64,000 nt of DNA from an uncultured Oscillospiraceae bacterium (GTDB lineage: Bacteria; Bacillota; Clostridia; Oscillospirales; Oscillospiraceae), in assembly GCA_947625845.1 (NCBI GenBank), contig CANQQB010000001.1, positions 1 to 64,000 of the forward strand, read 5' to 3'. The notes below the pieces were generated by a model. That model saw only the letters and a program-made list of their open reading frames with translations, did no database searches and was not told where the DNA came from. Below are positions 35,982-45,194 of this stretch, piece after piece. Position 1 is the first letter of the stretch. Each line of letters opens with the position of its first letter. Made by a program: the position numbers and the translations under genes.

Positions 35982-36983
35982 TCACTCCACCTCCAGCGTA
36001 TCCCGGTGCAGGTCCAGGTAAAACACGCTGCCCTTCCCCGGTTCGGATTCGGCCCAGAGCCGGTGGCCCAGCTTGTCCGCCGACCGACGGCAGAGATAGA
36101 GTCCCAGCCCCGTGGCGGACTTGTCCGTCCGGCCGTTGTACCCGGTGAAGCCCTTCTCAAAAATGCGCGGCAGGTCCGCGCTGGCGATGCCGATGCCAGT
36201 ATCCGCCACGGACAGCACCATTTCCGGGCTTACCGCGATGGTCACGGACCCGGCGGGCGTATACTTGACCGCGTTGTCCAAAAGCTGTTCCAAAATGAAC
36301 GACAGCCACTTCTCGTCCGTCAGCACCTGCGCGTCCGTACCGTCGTAGCGCAGATTCAGCTTTTTTCGCACGAACTGTGGCGCGTATTTGCGCACCGCCT
36401 GGCGTATCACACCGTCCAGCGCTGCCGTGCGCAGCACCAGGTCCCCGGCGCCCTCATCCAGCCGCAGATAGGTCAGCGCCATTTGGGCATACTGCCGGAT
36501 ACGAAACAGCTCCGCCTCCATGGCCCGGTGCTCCGGAGTGTCCTCGGCCTGCAGCGTCATTTGCAGCACGGCGATAGGCGTTTTGATCTGGTGCACCCAC
36601 GCGGCGTACCAGTCCAGATGCTCCTGCCGGGTCCGCTCCGTGTCGGTGACCAGAGCCCCGTATGCGGCCTTCATCCGCTGGGCCATCGCCCGAAAGTCCG
36701 CCTCCGCCGGGCTGTCAGCCATTGGCAGCGGCTCCGTCAGGACCAGGATATTTTCCAGCGCCTCCAGCCGTTTTTCATGCTCCCGCCGGAACCGGACATA
36801 CCCCGCCGTCAGCAGCCCCAGACCTGTCAGGGCACACAGTCCTGCGGCGTACAGCACCGCCTCCGTTGGCGCGCCGTACAGCTCCAGCACCAGCGCGAAG
36901 ATGGCCGTGAACAGCGCCAGTACGCCCGCACCCCGCCGGTGGGACCAGATATAGGTCCAAAACAAGTGCCTCTCCCGACCCAT
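35982..36983 (-). CDS. sensor histidine kinase, BceS-like intramembrane-sensing type
   Basis: 333 residues. Two closely spaced N-terminal helices (about 18-35 and 43-63) with almost no external loop, as in kinases that are controlled by a Bce transporter. The phospho-accepting His131 lies in WVHQIKTPIAVLQ; the ATPase domain has N-box LLDNAVKYTP, G1 VADTGIGI and G2 GLGLYL. The start is ATG at 36983, four bases after the regulator stop, with GGGGTGAG upstream; the track start inside the regulator gene is rejected. Confidence 0.92.
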   Translation of the reverse strand: MGRERHLFWTYIWSHRRGAGVLALFTAIFALVLELYGAPTEAVLYAAGLCALTGLGLLTAGYVRFRREHEKRLEALENILVLTEPLPMADSPAEADFRAMAQRMKAAYGALVTDTERTRQEHLDWYAAWVHQIKTPIAVLQMTLQAEDTPEHRAMEAELFRIRQYAQMALTYLRLDEGAGDLVLRTAALDGVIRQAVRKYAPQFVRKKLNLRYDGTDAQVLTDEKWLSFILEQLLDNAVKYTPAGSVTIAVSPEMVLSVADTGIGIASADLPRIFEKGFTGYNGRTDKSATGLGLYLCRRSADKLGHRLWAESEPGKGSVFYLDLHRDTLEVE

Positions 36984-36987
36984 ACGC

Positions 36988-37659
36988 TCACCCCACGATG
37001 TACCCGGAACCGACCCGCGTGGCAATGAAGTCCCGGAGCCCAGCCTCCTCCAGCTTGCGCCGCAGGCGTGTCACGTTCACGGTCAGGGTGTTTTCCTCCA
37101 CGTAGGCGTCCATCTGCCACAGCCGGGTCATGAGCGTGTCCCGGCTGACCACCTTACCCTTGTTCTCCAACAGCGTTTGCAGAATACGAAACTCGTTTTT
37201 CGTCAGCTCCACCCGCTTGCCGTCATAAGAAAGGCTGGCGTCGTTCAGGTTCAGCACCGCGCCTTTGTGCTCCAGCACGGGTATCTTCCCGCCCATGTCA
37301 TAGGCCCGGCGCAGCACCGCCTGGAGCTTGGCCGTCATCACCTGCAGATCCACGGGCTTGGGCAGAAAATCGTCCCCGCCCATGGTCATGGCCATGACGA
37401 TGTTCATATTGTCCGACGCGGAGGATATGAACACCACCGGCACGCTGGACACCCGCCGTATTTCCGAGCACCAGTGGTAGCCGTTGAAAAAGGGAAGCCC
37501 GATGTCCAGCAGCACCAGGTGGGGGTCATAGTCCAGAAACTCCCCCAGCACGTTTTGAAAGTCCCGGACGCACCGGACCGCGTGGCCCCAGCTCTCGATC
37601 TGTTTTTCCATGACCTCCGCCAGCGCCCGGTCGTCCTCGACGATAAGGATCTTGTACAT
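36988..37659 (-). CDS. OmpR-family response regulator, BceR-like
   Basis: 223 residues: receiver domain with acidic pocket ED8-10, phospho-acceptor Asp52 in LLDIGLPFFNG, Lys in LPKPVD, and a winged-helix DNA-binding domain (residues 125-223) with TVNVTRLRRKLEE. Pairs with the kinase gene immediately downstream and probably controls the Bce transporter genes. The start codon overlaps the stop of the M32 carboxypeptidase gene (TAATG). Confidence 0.93.
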   Translation of the reverse strand: MYKILIVEDDRALAEVMEKQIESWGHAVRCVRDFQNVLGEFLDYDPHLVLLDIGLPFFNGYHWCSEIRRVSSVPVVFISSASDNMNIVMAMTMGGDDFLPKPVDLQVMTAKLQAVLRRAYDMGGKIPVLEHKGAVLNLNDASLSYDGKRVELTKNEFRILQTLLENKGKVVSRDTLMTRLWQMDAYVEENTLTVNVTRLRRKLEEAGLRDFIATRVGSGYIVG

Positions 37660-39155
37660 TACAGGTTATAAAGCTCGCTGTACTTCTTCGTCAGGTAATC
37701 CGTATAGGCCGTGGGGTTAAATTTGCCGCATGCGTTCTCAACCACCTGAGCAGGGGTCAGAAGGCCGCCGAATTTGTGGACCTTGTCCGTGAGCCATCCG
37801 GTCACGCCGCTCAGGTCCCCCCGGCTCACCGGACCCCACACGTCCATGTCCTTTTCCATGTTCCGCAGCATTTGCGCGCCGTAGGCGCTGCCCAGGGCAT
37901 AGGACGGGAAGTAGCCAAAACTGCCGCCGGACCAGTGGGAATCCTGCAAACAGCCCCGTTTGTCGTCCGGCACGTCCACGCCCAGATACTCCTTATAGAG
38001 CCGGTTCCACGTCCGGGGCACGTCCTTTACTTCCAGCTCGCCGCCGATGAGGGCCTTTTCGATCTCATAGCGGACCATGACGTGCAGACAGTAGGTCAGC
38101 TCGTCCGCCTCCGTGCGGATGAGGCTGGGTTGGGCCTTGTTCACCGCCCGCCAGAAGGCCTCCGCCGTCACGTCGCCCAGCTGCTCCGGGAAGAACTCCC
38201 GCATTTTCGGGAAGATAGCCTCAATAAAGGGACGGGACCGGCCGATGATGTTCTCATAAAACCGGCTCTGGCTCTCATGGACCCCCATGGACACGCCCCC
38301 GGCCAGGCACGTGTACTGCACCTCGTCCGTGATGTCCAGCTCGTACCGGGCGTGGCCGCCCTCGTGGATGACGGAATACATGGAGCTGGCCACGTCGTCC
38401 TGCTTATAGTTGGTGGTGATGCGCACGTCCTTGTTGGTGAAATTCAACGTGAACGGATGCTCCGTCTCGCCGATGCCGCAGTGGCCCCGGTCCAGGCCCA
38501 GCACGTCCATGAGATAGTCGGAGAATTTCTTCTGCTGCTCCACGGGGTAATGGCGGTGCAGGAAGCCGTCGTCCGGCTGGGGCTTTTCGCCCACGGCCTT
38601 GATCAGCGGCACCAGCTTTTCCCGCATCTCGGCGAAAAAGCCGTCCAGATAGGCCGTGTCCACTCCCCGCTCGTACTCGTTCAGCAGCGCGTCATAGGGG
38701 GCCTTGTCCGGGTCGTAATACCCGGCGAATTTCCGGTTATATTCCACCAGCTTTTCCAGGCACGGCCGGAACAGCTCGAAATCGCTCTGCTCCTTGGCCC
38801 GGTGCCACACGTCGTCCGCCTCGTTGGTGAGCTGGGCATAGGTCATATATTCCTCCGCCGGGATACGGGTAAGCTGTCGGACGGACCTGCCCAGTTCCTC
38901 CGTCTCGCGGGCATGGAGCCGGTCCAGCTCCCCCTTGTGCGCTTCCAGCACCGCCAGCGCGTCGGCCAGCACCGGGTCCGTCAGGATCTTGTGCTGCTCC
39001 CCCGCCAGCACGCCCAGGGCCACGCCCCGGCCCTCCGCCGTATCCCGCGGCGCCACCGTCACGGCGTCCAGATACAGCGCGGAGCTGGCCGCGCCAAAGG
39101 CGAACAGCTTCTTCTGTGTGCTCTCGATGAGCGCTAACGCTTCGTTCAGTTCCAT
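37659..39155 (-). CDS. M32-family metallocarboxypeptidase (carboxypeptidase Taq type)
   Basis: 498 residues, the usual family length. The zinc motif HEGGH lies at residues 264-268, and the family-specific HESQSR (VHESQSRFYENIIGRS) and GTLQDxHW-like (GCLQDSHWSGGSFGYFPSY) motifs are present. It is a cytoplasmic enzyme that trims C-terminal residues from peptides. It lies 15 bases after the AlgJ-like gene and overlaps the regulator start, so it seems to share a transcript with the surface-acylation and Bce genes. Confidence 0.95.
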   Translation of the reverse strand: MELNEALALIESTQKKLFAFGAASSALYLDAVTVAPRDTAEGRGVALGVLAGEQHKILTDPVLADALAVLEAHKGELDRLHARETEELGRSVRQLTRIPAEEYMTYAQLTNEADDVWHRAKEQSDFELFRPCLEKLVEYNRKFAGYYDPDKAPYDALLNEYERGVDTAYLDGFFAEMREKLVPLIKAVGEKPQPDDGFLHRHYPVEQQKKFSDYLMDVLGLDRGHCGIGETEHPFTLNFTNKDVRITTNYKQDDVASSMYSVIHEGGHARYELDITDEVQYTCLAGGVSMGVHESQSRFYENIIGRSRPFIEAIFPKMREFFPEQLGDVTAEAFWRAVNKAQPSLIRTEADELTYCLHVMVRYEIEKALIGGELEVKDVPRTWNRLYKEYLGVDVPDDKRGCLQDSHWSGGSFGYFPSYALGSAYGAQMLRNMEKDMDVWGPVSRGDLSGVTGWLTDKVHKFGGLLTPAQVVENACGKFNPTAYTDYLTKKYSELYNL

Positions 39156-39170
39156 TTTTATAAACTCCTT

Positions 39171-40487
39171 TCAGTCCGTCACATATATTTGCGCGTTTGA
39201 AATATCCACATTGTCGGGCAGATACGCGGTGAAGCTCCCCTCGCCGGGAAGCGCCTCGTACACCGTCCCGTCCACGGCCACGTACACCGCCGCGTCCACG
39301 GCCGTCTCCGGCAGCGTGCCGGTGAGCTTGACGTACCCCTCAGCGGTCAGGCCCGGTTCCTCGGCGGTCAGTTCGCTGTCCGCCGCTGTGGCTCCCTCCA
39401 GCACGGTCCCGTCCCGGACCGGCGCCGGGACCACCGCCGGGTATTGCAGCAGATAGGGCAGCGTCCTCTCCGCCAGCTCGATCACCACCAGCGAGGCAGC
39501 CTGTTGGTCGACATAATCCAATCGGTAATTATTCTGCCTTGAGAAATATGCCTTGCCGAAGCTCTGGGCCATATAGGGGTACAGGCTCCGGCCGGAGGAA
39601 TCCCGGAACATGAGAAGGCTCCCGGACGCGCTTTGGTTTTCCGTCTCGATGATGATATCGTCTGCCGAGCGGAAGGGGCTGGTATAGTCGAAGGTGAAGC
39701 CGGGGTCCCAGCTGTAATCCGCCTCTACCAGCGTTCCCGTGGGGTATAGCATCTCGTAAAGGTCGCCGGTGTGGTCGTATACCGGTGTGAACGGCCCGGC
39801 GAAATAGTCCGTCTCCCGCCCCGCCGCCTGCATGATGGCGTCCGCCGCCAGGGCCGCGCCCCGGCTGTGCCAGTGGCTGTCCCAGTGCCAGTAGAGCTCT
39901 TCGTCCGCTTGCACAAACGGTTCATAAAGGTTTACATAATTTACACCCTGTGACCCCAGCACTTCCTCCAGCCGCTCCCGGTTGGAGCCCTCCGCCACGG
40001 TCACGTAGCCGGGCGCGTGCTCAGGATAGAGGGTATACTTGCCACAGGGGACGGTGAAGAGGAAGTCCGCGCCCCGGCTCTCGGCGTACTCCTGCATCAG
40101 GGCCAGACTCCGGGCAGCGCACCAGATCTGACGGTCCGTCATCTGGTTCGCGCCGGAGATGTCGTTGACCGCCGCGCCGTAAAAGAGCCACCCGTCCGGG
40201 CCGATGAGCACGTCGTCGTTGGCGGAGGTAGCGAAGCCGTCGGCGCACAGCCGGTCCCAGGCGGTGACGCCCTCCAAGCGCCCGAAAAAGCTGTTGGCCA
40301 CATAATTTTGCAGCTCGCTCAGCACGTTCTTGTTGAAGCTGCCGTCCATCTTTGTCAGCCTGGGCACGGCGGCGGGGATCTCGTTGGCGGCCGCCGGAGC
40401 CGGTCCCGCGACCAGCATGCCCACGCTGGGGACCAGGCACGCCAGGAAGAACACCGCGGCGAACAGGACGTATCCGATTTTCTTCAT
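39171..40487 (-). CDS. AlgJ/AlgX-like (DHHW family) acyltransfer protein
   Basis: 438 residues with an N-terminal signal/anchor helix (residues 4-26) and a SGNH-like external domain. Recognisable motifs are GPDGWLFY, the acidic-His pair WHWDSHWHSRGAALAA and MFRDSSGRSLYPYMAQSF, which correspond to the catalytic Asp-His and Ser motifs of the AlgJ/DHHW family. Such proteins work with an MBOAT enzyme to O-acetylate an exported polysaccharide. The C-terminal about 90 residues form an extra Thr-rich beta domain. It is 15 bases after the MBOAT gene. Confidence 0.88.
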   Translation of the reverse strand: MKKIGYVLFAAVFFLACLVPSVGMLVAGPAPAAANEIPAAVPRLTKMDGSFNKNVLSELQNYVANSFFGRLEGVTAWDRLCADGFATSANDDVLIGPDGWLFYGAAVNDISGANQMTDRQIWCAARSLALMQEYAESRGADFLFTVPCGKYTLYPEHAPGYVTVAEGSNRERLEEVLGSQGVNYVNLYEPFVQADEELYWHWDSHWHSRGAALAADAIMQAAGRETDYFAGPFTPVYDHTGDLYEMLYPTGTLVEADYSWDPGFTFDYTSPFRSADDIIIETENQSASGSLLMFRDSSGRSLYPYMAQSFGKAYFSRQNNYRLDYVDQQAASLVVIELAERTLPYLLQYPAVVPAPVRDGTVLEGATAADSELTAEEPGLTAEGYVKLTGTLPETAVDAAVYVAVDGTVYEALPGEGSFTAYLPDNVDISNAQIYVTD

Positions 40488-40502
40488 CGCGCTCCCCTCC
40501 CC

Positions 40503-41960
40503 TCAGAATTGCAGGTAGATGAACGGCGCAAAGCCGCTCTGGGCCATATTCATCACGCACAGCACGAAAAGTCCCAGCGCCAGCGCATAGGACAGCCCCT
40601 GCGCCCAGCTCTTTTCGCTCCACGCCGTCCACCACGCGGGAACCAGAGACACCGCCAGACCGAACGCCAGAACGAATGCCGCCAGAGGCGTGCAGAGGAC
40701 CTGCAATTGCAGCGTGGCCGCCGGGGTGAATTCCCAGCCCGTGAACATGGCGGCCAGCATTTGACCCGCCTGCGCCAGGCTCCCGGCCCGGAACAGCACC
40801 ACGCCCAGCAATATCACCAGCCAGGTGTACAGCCGCAGGACCCACCGCCCGGCAGCCGATTTTTCCAGCTTGCGGACCGGGATGAGCCCCACGCCCTCCA
40901 GAGCGCAAAATGTGCCGTGCCACAGTCCCCACAGCACGAAGTTCCAGGCCGCCCCGTGCCACAGGCCCGTCAGCAGCCACACCACCGCCATGGGAATGAG
41001 GATGGACAGCTTATTGGCCGTGCGTCGGCCGTACTTTTTCGACCACCTCTTATAGAGCCCTTGCAGCGGTCCGCTCATGACCAGGGGCATGTAGACGTAG
41101 TTCCGGAACCAGGTGGTCAGGCTGATGTGCCAGCGCTTCCAGAAATCCGTGAGTCCCAGGGCCGTGTAGGGCCTGTCGAAGTTCTCCGGGAGCTCGAAAC
41201 CGAACACCCGGCCGATGCCGATGGCCATATCGGAATACCCGGCAAAATCGAAATAGATCTGCACAGCGTAGCCCACGGCCCCCATCCAGGCCAGCCGCGC
41301 GTCAAGAACAGAGCCGGCATAAATGCCGTCCACCAGCTTGCCTACGATGTCCGCTATGAGCAGCTTTTTGGCCATGCCCACGACCAGCCGCCGGATGCCT
41401 TGGGCCGTTTTCTCCGCCGAGCAGGAACGCTCTCGCAGCTGAGGCGCGGCTGTCTTCCACCCCACGATGGGGCCGGACAGGATGGTGGGGAAAAAGGCAA
41501 TATACAACGCCGTATCCAGCAGGCTTTTCGCCATATTCGACCGCTTGCGGTAGACCTCGATGCCGTAGCTCAGAGCGGTGAAGGTGAAAAATGACACGCC
41601 CAGGGGCAGCGGCACGCCCGGCAGGGGAATGGCCGTACCGAAAAGGGTATTGATGTTGGCCACGAAAAAGTCCAGGTATTTGAATACCCCCAAGGCCCCC
41701 AGGTCCACTATCGCCAACAAGATCACGATGGCCCGGCGTTTCCTCTGGCTCTCCGCCGCGCCCAGGAGCCGGCCTGCGCCCCAGTTGACCAGGACGCCCC
41801 CCAGCAGCACCGGCACATAGACCAGTCGTCCGAAGCTGTAAAAGACCAGACTGGCCAGCAGCAGGACCGCGTTTTTTCCCTTGACGCCGGGGACGATATG
41901 GTACACGGCGAACACCGCCGGGAAAAACACAAACAGAAAGATCGCGCTGGAAAACACCAT
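40503..41960 (-). CDS. MBOAT-family membrane O-acyltransferase (AlgI/PatA-like)
   Basis: 485 residues with about eleven helices. Family motifs include LGVSFFTFTALSYGIEVYR, YFDFAGYSDMAIGIGRVFGF, DFWKRWHISLTTWFRNYVYMPL with the first conserved His, and GLWHGAAWNFVLWGLWHG with the catalytic His. AlgI-type enzymes pass acyl groups across the membrane to a partner acyltransferase. The next gene is the AlgJ-like partner, so the pair probably acylates a wall or capsule polymer; which polymer is unknown. GGAGG lies before the ATG. Confidence 0.94.
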   Translation of the reverse strand: MVFSSAIFLFVFFPAVFAVYHIVPGVKGKNAVLLLASLVFYSFGRLVYVPVLLGGVLVNWGAGRLLGAAESQRKRRAIVILLAIVDLGALGVFKYLDFFVANINTLFGTAIPLPGVPLPLGVSFFTFTALSYGIEVYRKRSNMAKSLLDTALYIAFFPTILSGPIVGWKTAAPQLRERSCSAEKTAQGIRRLVVGMAKKLLIADIVGKLVDGIYAGSVLDARLAWMGAVGYAVQIYFDFAGYSDMAIGIGRVFGFELPENFDRPYTALGLTDFWKRWHISLTTWFRNYVYMPLVMSGPLQGLYKRWSKKYGRRTANKLSILIPMAVVWLLTGLWHGAAWNFVLWGLWHGTFCALEGVGLIPVRKLEKSAAGRWVLRLYTWLVILLGVVLFRAGSLAQAGQMLAAMFTGWEFTPAATLQLQVLCTPLAAFVLAFGLAVSLVPAWWTAWSEKSWAQGLSYALALGLFVLCVMNMAQSGFAPFIYLQF

Positions 41961-41983
41961 GGCGCTGTCCTCCTTTCTTTTGC

Positions 41984-42012
41984 GAAAAGCGGGACGAACA
42001 AGTCGTCCCGCT
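41984..42012 (-). terminator. terminator of the rpmH-jag operon
   Basis: Perfect 10-bp stem AGCGGGACGA / TCGTCCCGCT with a 5-base loop on the minus strand, followed by a short T-run. It separates jag from the MBOAT gene. Confidence 0.7.
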
Positions 42013-42054
42013 ATATATTTGCCTCAGAAAGACACCTCGTATCTTTCCATCGAC

Positions 42055-42903
42055 TCAGCACCACTCTTTGTAACCCTTATCGCTGTCCTCTTTTTTGCCC
42101 TCGGGCTTGACGTAGGACACGACCACCCGGCGGTTGGGCTCCGTGCCGATGGAGCTGGTGGTAACGCCCTCGTAGTCCTGCAAGGCGGCATGGATCACGT
42201 GCCGCTCATAGGAATTCATGGGCTCCAGCGCCATGCTGCGCTTATACTTGATGGCCTTTTCCGCCATCTTCTCCGCCAGCCGGACCAGGGAGTCCTCCCG
42301 CTTGGAGCGGTAGTTTTCCGCGTCCACGTTGATGTGGCCGTGGCGGTCGCTGCCCCGGTTCACGGCGTAGTTGGTCAGGTACTGGATGGCGTCCAGGGTC
42401 TCACCCCGACGGCCGATCACCGCGCCGATGTGCTCGCCGCTGAGCTGCACGTCCAAACCACCGTTTTCCCGGGGACTGATGGCGATGTCCGCCTGCACGC
42501 CCATGTGCGCCAGCAGGCCCTTCAAAAAGGCCTCCGTCTGCTCGGCCTGGGACCCCTCCGGCCTGGTGTAGTCAGCCGCCGCGGGCTTGGGCGATTCCGC
42601 CTTGGGCGCGGGCGCGGGCTTGGGAGCCGCCGGCTTAGGGGTAGGCGCGGGCTTGGGAGCCGCGGCCTTAGGCGCAGCCGGCGCGGGTTTTGCCGCAGGC
42701 TTGGGCGCGGGCTTGGGCGCTTCGTCCGGCGTCTCGTAGCTCAGGCGCACCACCGCCTCCACGGCGCCGATGCCGAACACGCCCTTCTTGCCCCGCTCTA
42801 TGATCTCCACGGACACATCGTCCCGCTCCAGGCCCAGCTCCGCCAGGCCCTTCGCAATGGCGTCGTCCGTTGTCTTTCCATGGACTTCTATCGACTTTTG
42901 CAT
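42055..42903 (-). CDS. khpB: RNA-binding protein Jag/KhpB
   Basis: 282 residues: Jag N-terminal domain (1-52, VSVEIIERGKKGVFGIG), a Pro/Ala/Lys linker (PKPAPKPAAKPAPAAPKAAA, about 65-110), a KH domain (VIGRRGETLDAIQYLTNYAV) and an R3H domain (RLAEKMAEKAIKYKRSMALEPMNSYERHVIH). It binds RNA and is linked to cell division and wall synthesis in other Firmicutes. The long linker is typical of GC-rich Clostridia. The start is the ATG at 42903; the track version runs into yidC sequence. Last gene of its operon. Confidence 0.93.
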   Translation of the reverse strand: MQKSIEVHGKTTDDAIAKGLAELGLERDDVSVEIIERGKKGVFGIGAVEAVVRLSYETPDEAPKPAPKPAAKPAPAAPKAAAPKPAPTPKPAAPKPAPAPKAESPKPAAADYTRPEGSQAEQTEAFLKGLLAHMGVQADIAISPRENGGLDVQLSGEHIGAVIGRRGETLDAIQYLTNYAVNRGSDRHGHINVDAENYRSKREDSLVRLAEKMAEKAIKYKRSMALEPMNSYERHVIHAALQDYEGVTTSSIGTEPNRRVVVSYVKPEGKKEDSDKGYKEWC

Positions 42904-42925
42904 TGACTCGTTGTCCTCCGTCAAC

Positions 42926-44284
42926 TCACTCACTGTCGCCGGCCGGCGCTTCATCATCCGCCTCCGGCGCTTTTTCCTCGGCCGCAGGAGCCGCCTCGAT
43001 CTGCGCAGGCGAGCTCTCCTCGGCCTTGGTCTCGGCGGTCGGCTCTGCAGCCGCCTCCGTCTGGTCATACGCCGCGCTCTCCGCCGCGGCGGCCTTCGTC
43101 TTTTCCTCGGCCTCGTCCGGGTTGGAGTACCGGTCCGCCACATAGGCCCGGCCACGGGCATAGCGCCGGTCGCCTACCTGGGAGTCGGGGATATCGTCCT
43201 CGCTCAGGCCCAGCTTGGCCAGCTTTGCGGCCCTTGCCTCGGCGGCCTTGCGCTCCACTTCCTTCTGCGCGGCCACGGCGCGCTTGTTCTTCTTGGAGGT
43301 ATTGCGGTTCTCCACGGTCGCGCCCTCGGCCTTCAGGCGCTCTGTCTCGGCCCGTTTGGCCTCCAGCTCCGCCTCTTTGGCCTTCTCCCGCTCGATGCGG
43401 TCGGCGTCCTCCACGTCAAGCTGCTTGGCGTACACCCGGTTCAGGATCATATCCTGAGCGATGGCAAACACGCTCTGGGCGATCCAGTAGATGCCCATGA
43501 CGGCGGGCATGGTGAAGCAGATATAAAGGCTCATCAGCGGCATGATCAGGTTCATGGTCCGCATCTGCCGCTGGGTATCGGCGGTCTGGGGACTGGCGGC
43601 GTTGGCCGCCTTCATGGAAAACCAGCTCAAAAGCGCCGACAGCACCGGGATCATGAACAGGCCCAGCGCCGGCAGCCACGCCGACGCCTCGGAGAAATCC
43701 CACCGCCAGAACGCGAACGACGGGGTGGAGCTCAGGTCCAGGCCCAGGAACTTATAGCTGAGAGGCTGGAGCTTGTCCGAGATACCGGCGAAGGCGTCGA
43801 AGTGCTCGGTGATGAACTTGGACTGGAATATCTGGTCGTAAAAGGCCGTGCGCCCGGTCTGGGTCTGATAGCCCAGAGCCGCCAGCTTCTGGAAGATGGC
43901 GCCGCCCTCGGCCAGCAGGTCCTCCCCCACGCCCATCATGATGGTCAGGGGGTAACGGATGGCCTGGTACAGAGCGATCAAAATGGGGAACGGCAGGAAG
44001 CTCCACAGGCACCCGCCCATGGGGTTGACGCCCTCCTCTTTATAGAGCTTGGCCATCTCCATCTGATAGCGCTGCTGATCGTTGCCGAATTTCTTCTCCA
44101 GCTCCTTCAGCCGGGGCGTCATGCGGCTCATGCGCATCATGCTCTTCTTGCTCTTGAGCTGGAAGGGCAGCATGATGAGCTTTACCACCAGTGCGAACAA
44201 AATGACGGCCACGCCGTAGTTGCCCACAAAGTCGTAAAGCCAGAGCATCAGCACGCCAAAGGGCTTCGCGATAGCTTTTAACAT
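42926..44284 (-). CDS. yidC: membrane protein insertase YidC/OxaA
   Basis: 452 residues. The core has the YidC/Oxa1 helices at about 12-32, 90-115 (FLPFPILIALYQAI), 195-215 and 235-270, with the conserved Arg in PFQLKSKKSMMRMSRM. After residue 280 comes a long charged and Ala/Glu-rich tail (about 170 residues) ending APEADDEAPAGDSE, which is longer than in Bacillus. It lacks the lipobox of some Gram-positive homologues. It inserts membrane proteins together with SecYEG. An AGGAGAAG site precedes the ATG. Confidence 0.95.
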   Translation of the reverse strand: MLKAIAKPFGVLMLWLYDFVGNYGVAVILFALVVKLIMLPFQLKSKKSMMRMSRMTPRLKELEKKFGNDQQRYQMEMAKLYKEEGVNPMGGCLWSFLPFPILIALYQAIRYPLTIMMGVGEDLLAEGGAIFQKLAALGYQTQTGRTAFYDQIFQSKFITEHFDAFAGISDKLQPLSYKFLGLDLSSTPSFAFWRWDFSEASAWLPALGLFMIPVLSALLSWFSMKAANAASPQTADTQRQMRTMNLIMPLMSLYICFTMPAVMGIYWIAQSVFAIAQDMILNRVYAKQLDVEDADRIEREKAKEAELEAKRAETERLKAEGATVENRNTSKKNKRAVAAQKEVERKAAEARAAKLAKLGLSEDDIPDSQVGDRRYARGRAYVADRYSNPDEAEEKTKAAAAESAAYDQTEAAAEPTAETKAEESSPAQIEAAPAAEEKAPEADDEAPAGDSE

Positions 44285-44300
44285 ATTCTTCTCCTAAATT

Positions 44301-44519
44301 TTACGGTACAGGGTCGTAAAACTCGTGTTCACCCCTATGGAATGGGTGGCACCGGCAAAACCGCCTGAGCGCCAGCCACCCGCCCTTCCAGGCGCCGTAC
44401 CGCTCGATGGCGGTGATGGCGTACTGGCTGCACGTGGGGATGAACCGACAGTGGGGCCTGGTGTACGGGGAGATGCGCTTCCGATAGAAACGGATACAAG
44501 CCAGCAGCAGCCGCTTCAC
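44301..44519 (-). CDS. yidD: membrane protein insertion efficiency factor YidD
   Basis: 72 residues with the family signature [24 protein letters not shown] and [16 protein letters not shown]. It helps YidC-dependent insertion at the membrane. Start is GTG at 44519, overlapping the rnpA stop (GTGA), and it ends 16 bases before yidC. Confidence 0.96.
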   Translation of the reverse strand: MKRLLLACIRFYRKRISPYTRPHCRFIPTCSQYAITAIERYGAWKGGWLALRRFCRCHPFHRGEHEFYDPVP

Positions 44520-44851
44520 AGCGCCGCCCCCAGCTCTTCGCTCGCGGACAGAAATTCTTTTTCCAGACGCCGGTACTCCGCCGAGGCGGCCCGTGTCCGG
44601 GCCACGACCACAAAGTCATAGCCCTTGCGGATGCCGTCCTCATGCAGACGGTATATCTCCCGCAGACGGCGGCGCACCAGATTGCGCGTGTGGGCCTTGC
44701 CCACCTTGGCGGTCACGGTGATGCCCAGGCGGTTTTCCCGCCCGTTCGTCCTGCGGGCATATACCACCAGGCAGGGCCGCACGGCGCTGACGCCTTTGCG
44801 GTAGACCCGCCGGAAATCCCGGTCCAGTTTCAGGGAGGTGGTCGCTCTCAC
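44516..44851 (-). CDS. rnpA: ribonuclease P protein component
   Basis: 111 residues with the RNR motif region [19 protein letters not shown]. It is the protein partner of the RNase P RNA in tRNA 5' maturation. Start is GTG at 44851, 25 bases after rpmH. Overlaps yidD by four bases. Confidence 0.95.
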   Translation of the reverse strand: MRATTSLKLDRDFRRVYRKGVSAVRPCLVVYARRTNGRENRLGITVTAKVGKAHTRNLVRRRLREIYRLHEDGIRKGYDFVVVARTRAASAEYRRLEKEFLSASEELGAAL

Positions 44852-44876
44852 GGTTCCCCGTTCACCGATCTGTGTC

Positions 44877-45011
44877 TCAGTAGCTCAGCTTCTTGCGGCC
44901 CTTGGCGCGGCGGGCGGACAGCACTTTCCGGCCGTTGCGGGTGGACATGCGCTTGCGGAAGCCATGCTCCATCTGGGCGTGGCGCTTCTTGGGCTGATAG
45001 GTTCGCAGCAT
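44877..45011 (-). CDS. rpmH: 50S ribosomal protein L34
   Basis: 44 residues, [20 protein letters not shown] through KGRKKLSY, a very basic and highly conserved protein too short for the ORF track. An AAAGGAC site lies 10 bases upstream. First gene of the rpmH-rnpA-yidD-yidC-jag operon. In most Firmicutes dnaA lies just beyond; here a surface protein gene does. Confidence 0.97.
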   Translation of the reverse strand: MLRTYQPKKRHAQMEHGFRKRMSTRNGRKVLSARRAKGRKKLSY

Positions 45012-45095
45012 TTTCGTTTCGTCCTTTCTTTTACAAATTACTCATCGTCGGCCTTTCGGCCGCCGTTAGTTGGCTTTTCATGCAGCAACTTGGTT

Positions 45096-45124
45096 ATTAT
45101 ATAAAAAATGTGATGGTATGTCAA
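45096..45124 (-). promoter_or_regulatory. consensus promoter of the rpmH operon
   Basis: On the minus strand TTGACA, a 17-bp spacer and TATAAT, both identical to the consensus, about 85 bases before the rpmH ATG. Confidence 0.85.
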
Positions 45125-45139
45125 CCAAAATTTACAGTG

Positions 45140-45171
45140 TCACAGCCGGCGGGTCATCCCGCCGGCTGTGA
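45140..45171 (-). terminator. terminator-like hairpin after the EPT-repeat surface protein
   Basis: Perfect 14-bp stem TCACAGCCGGCGGG / CCCGCCGGCTGTGA with a four-base loop between the surface-protein stop and the rpmH promoter. The T-run is weak. Confidence 0.65.
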
Positions 45172-45194
45172 AATATTTATCTGTTATGCCGTCA

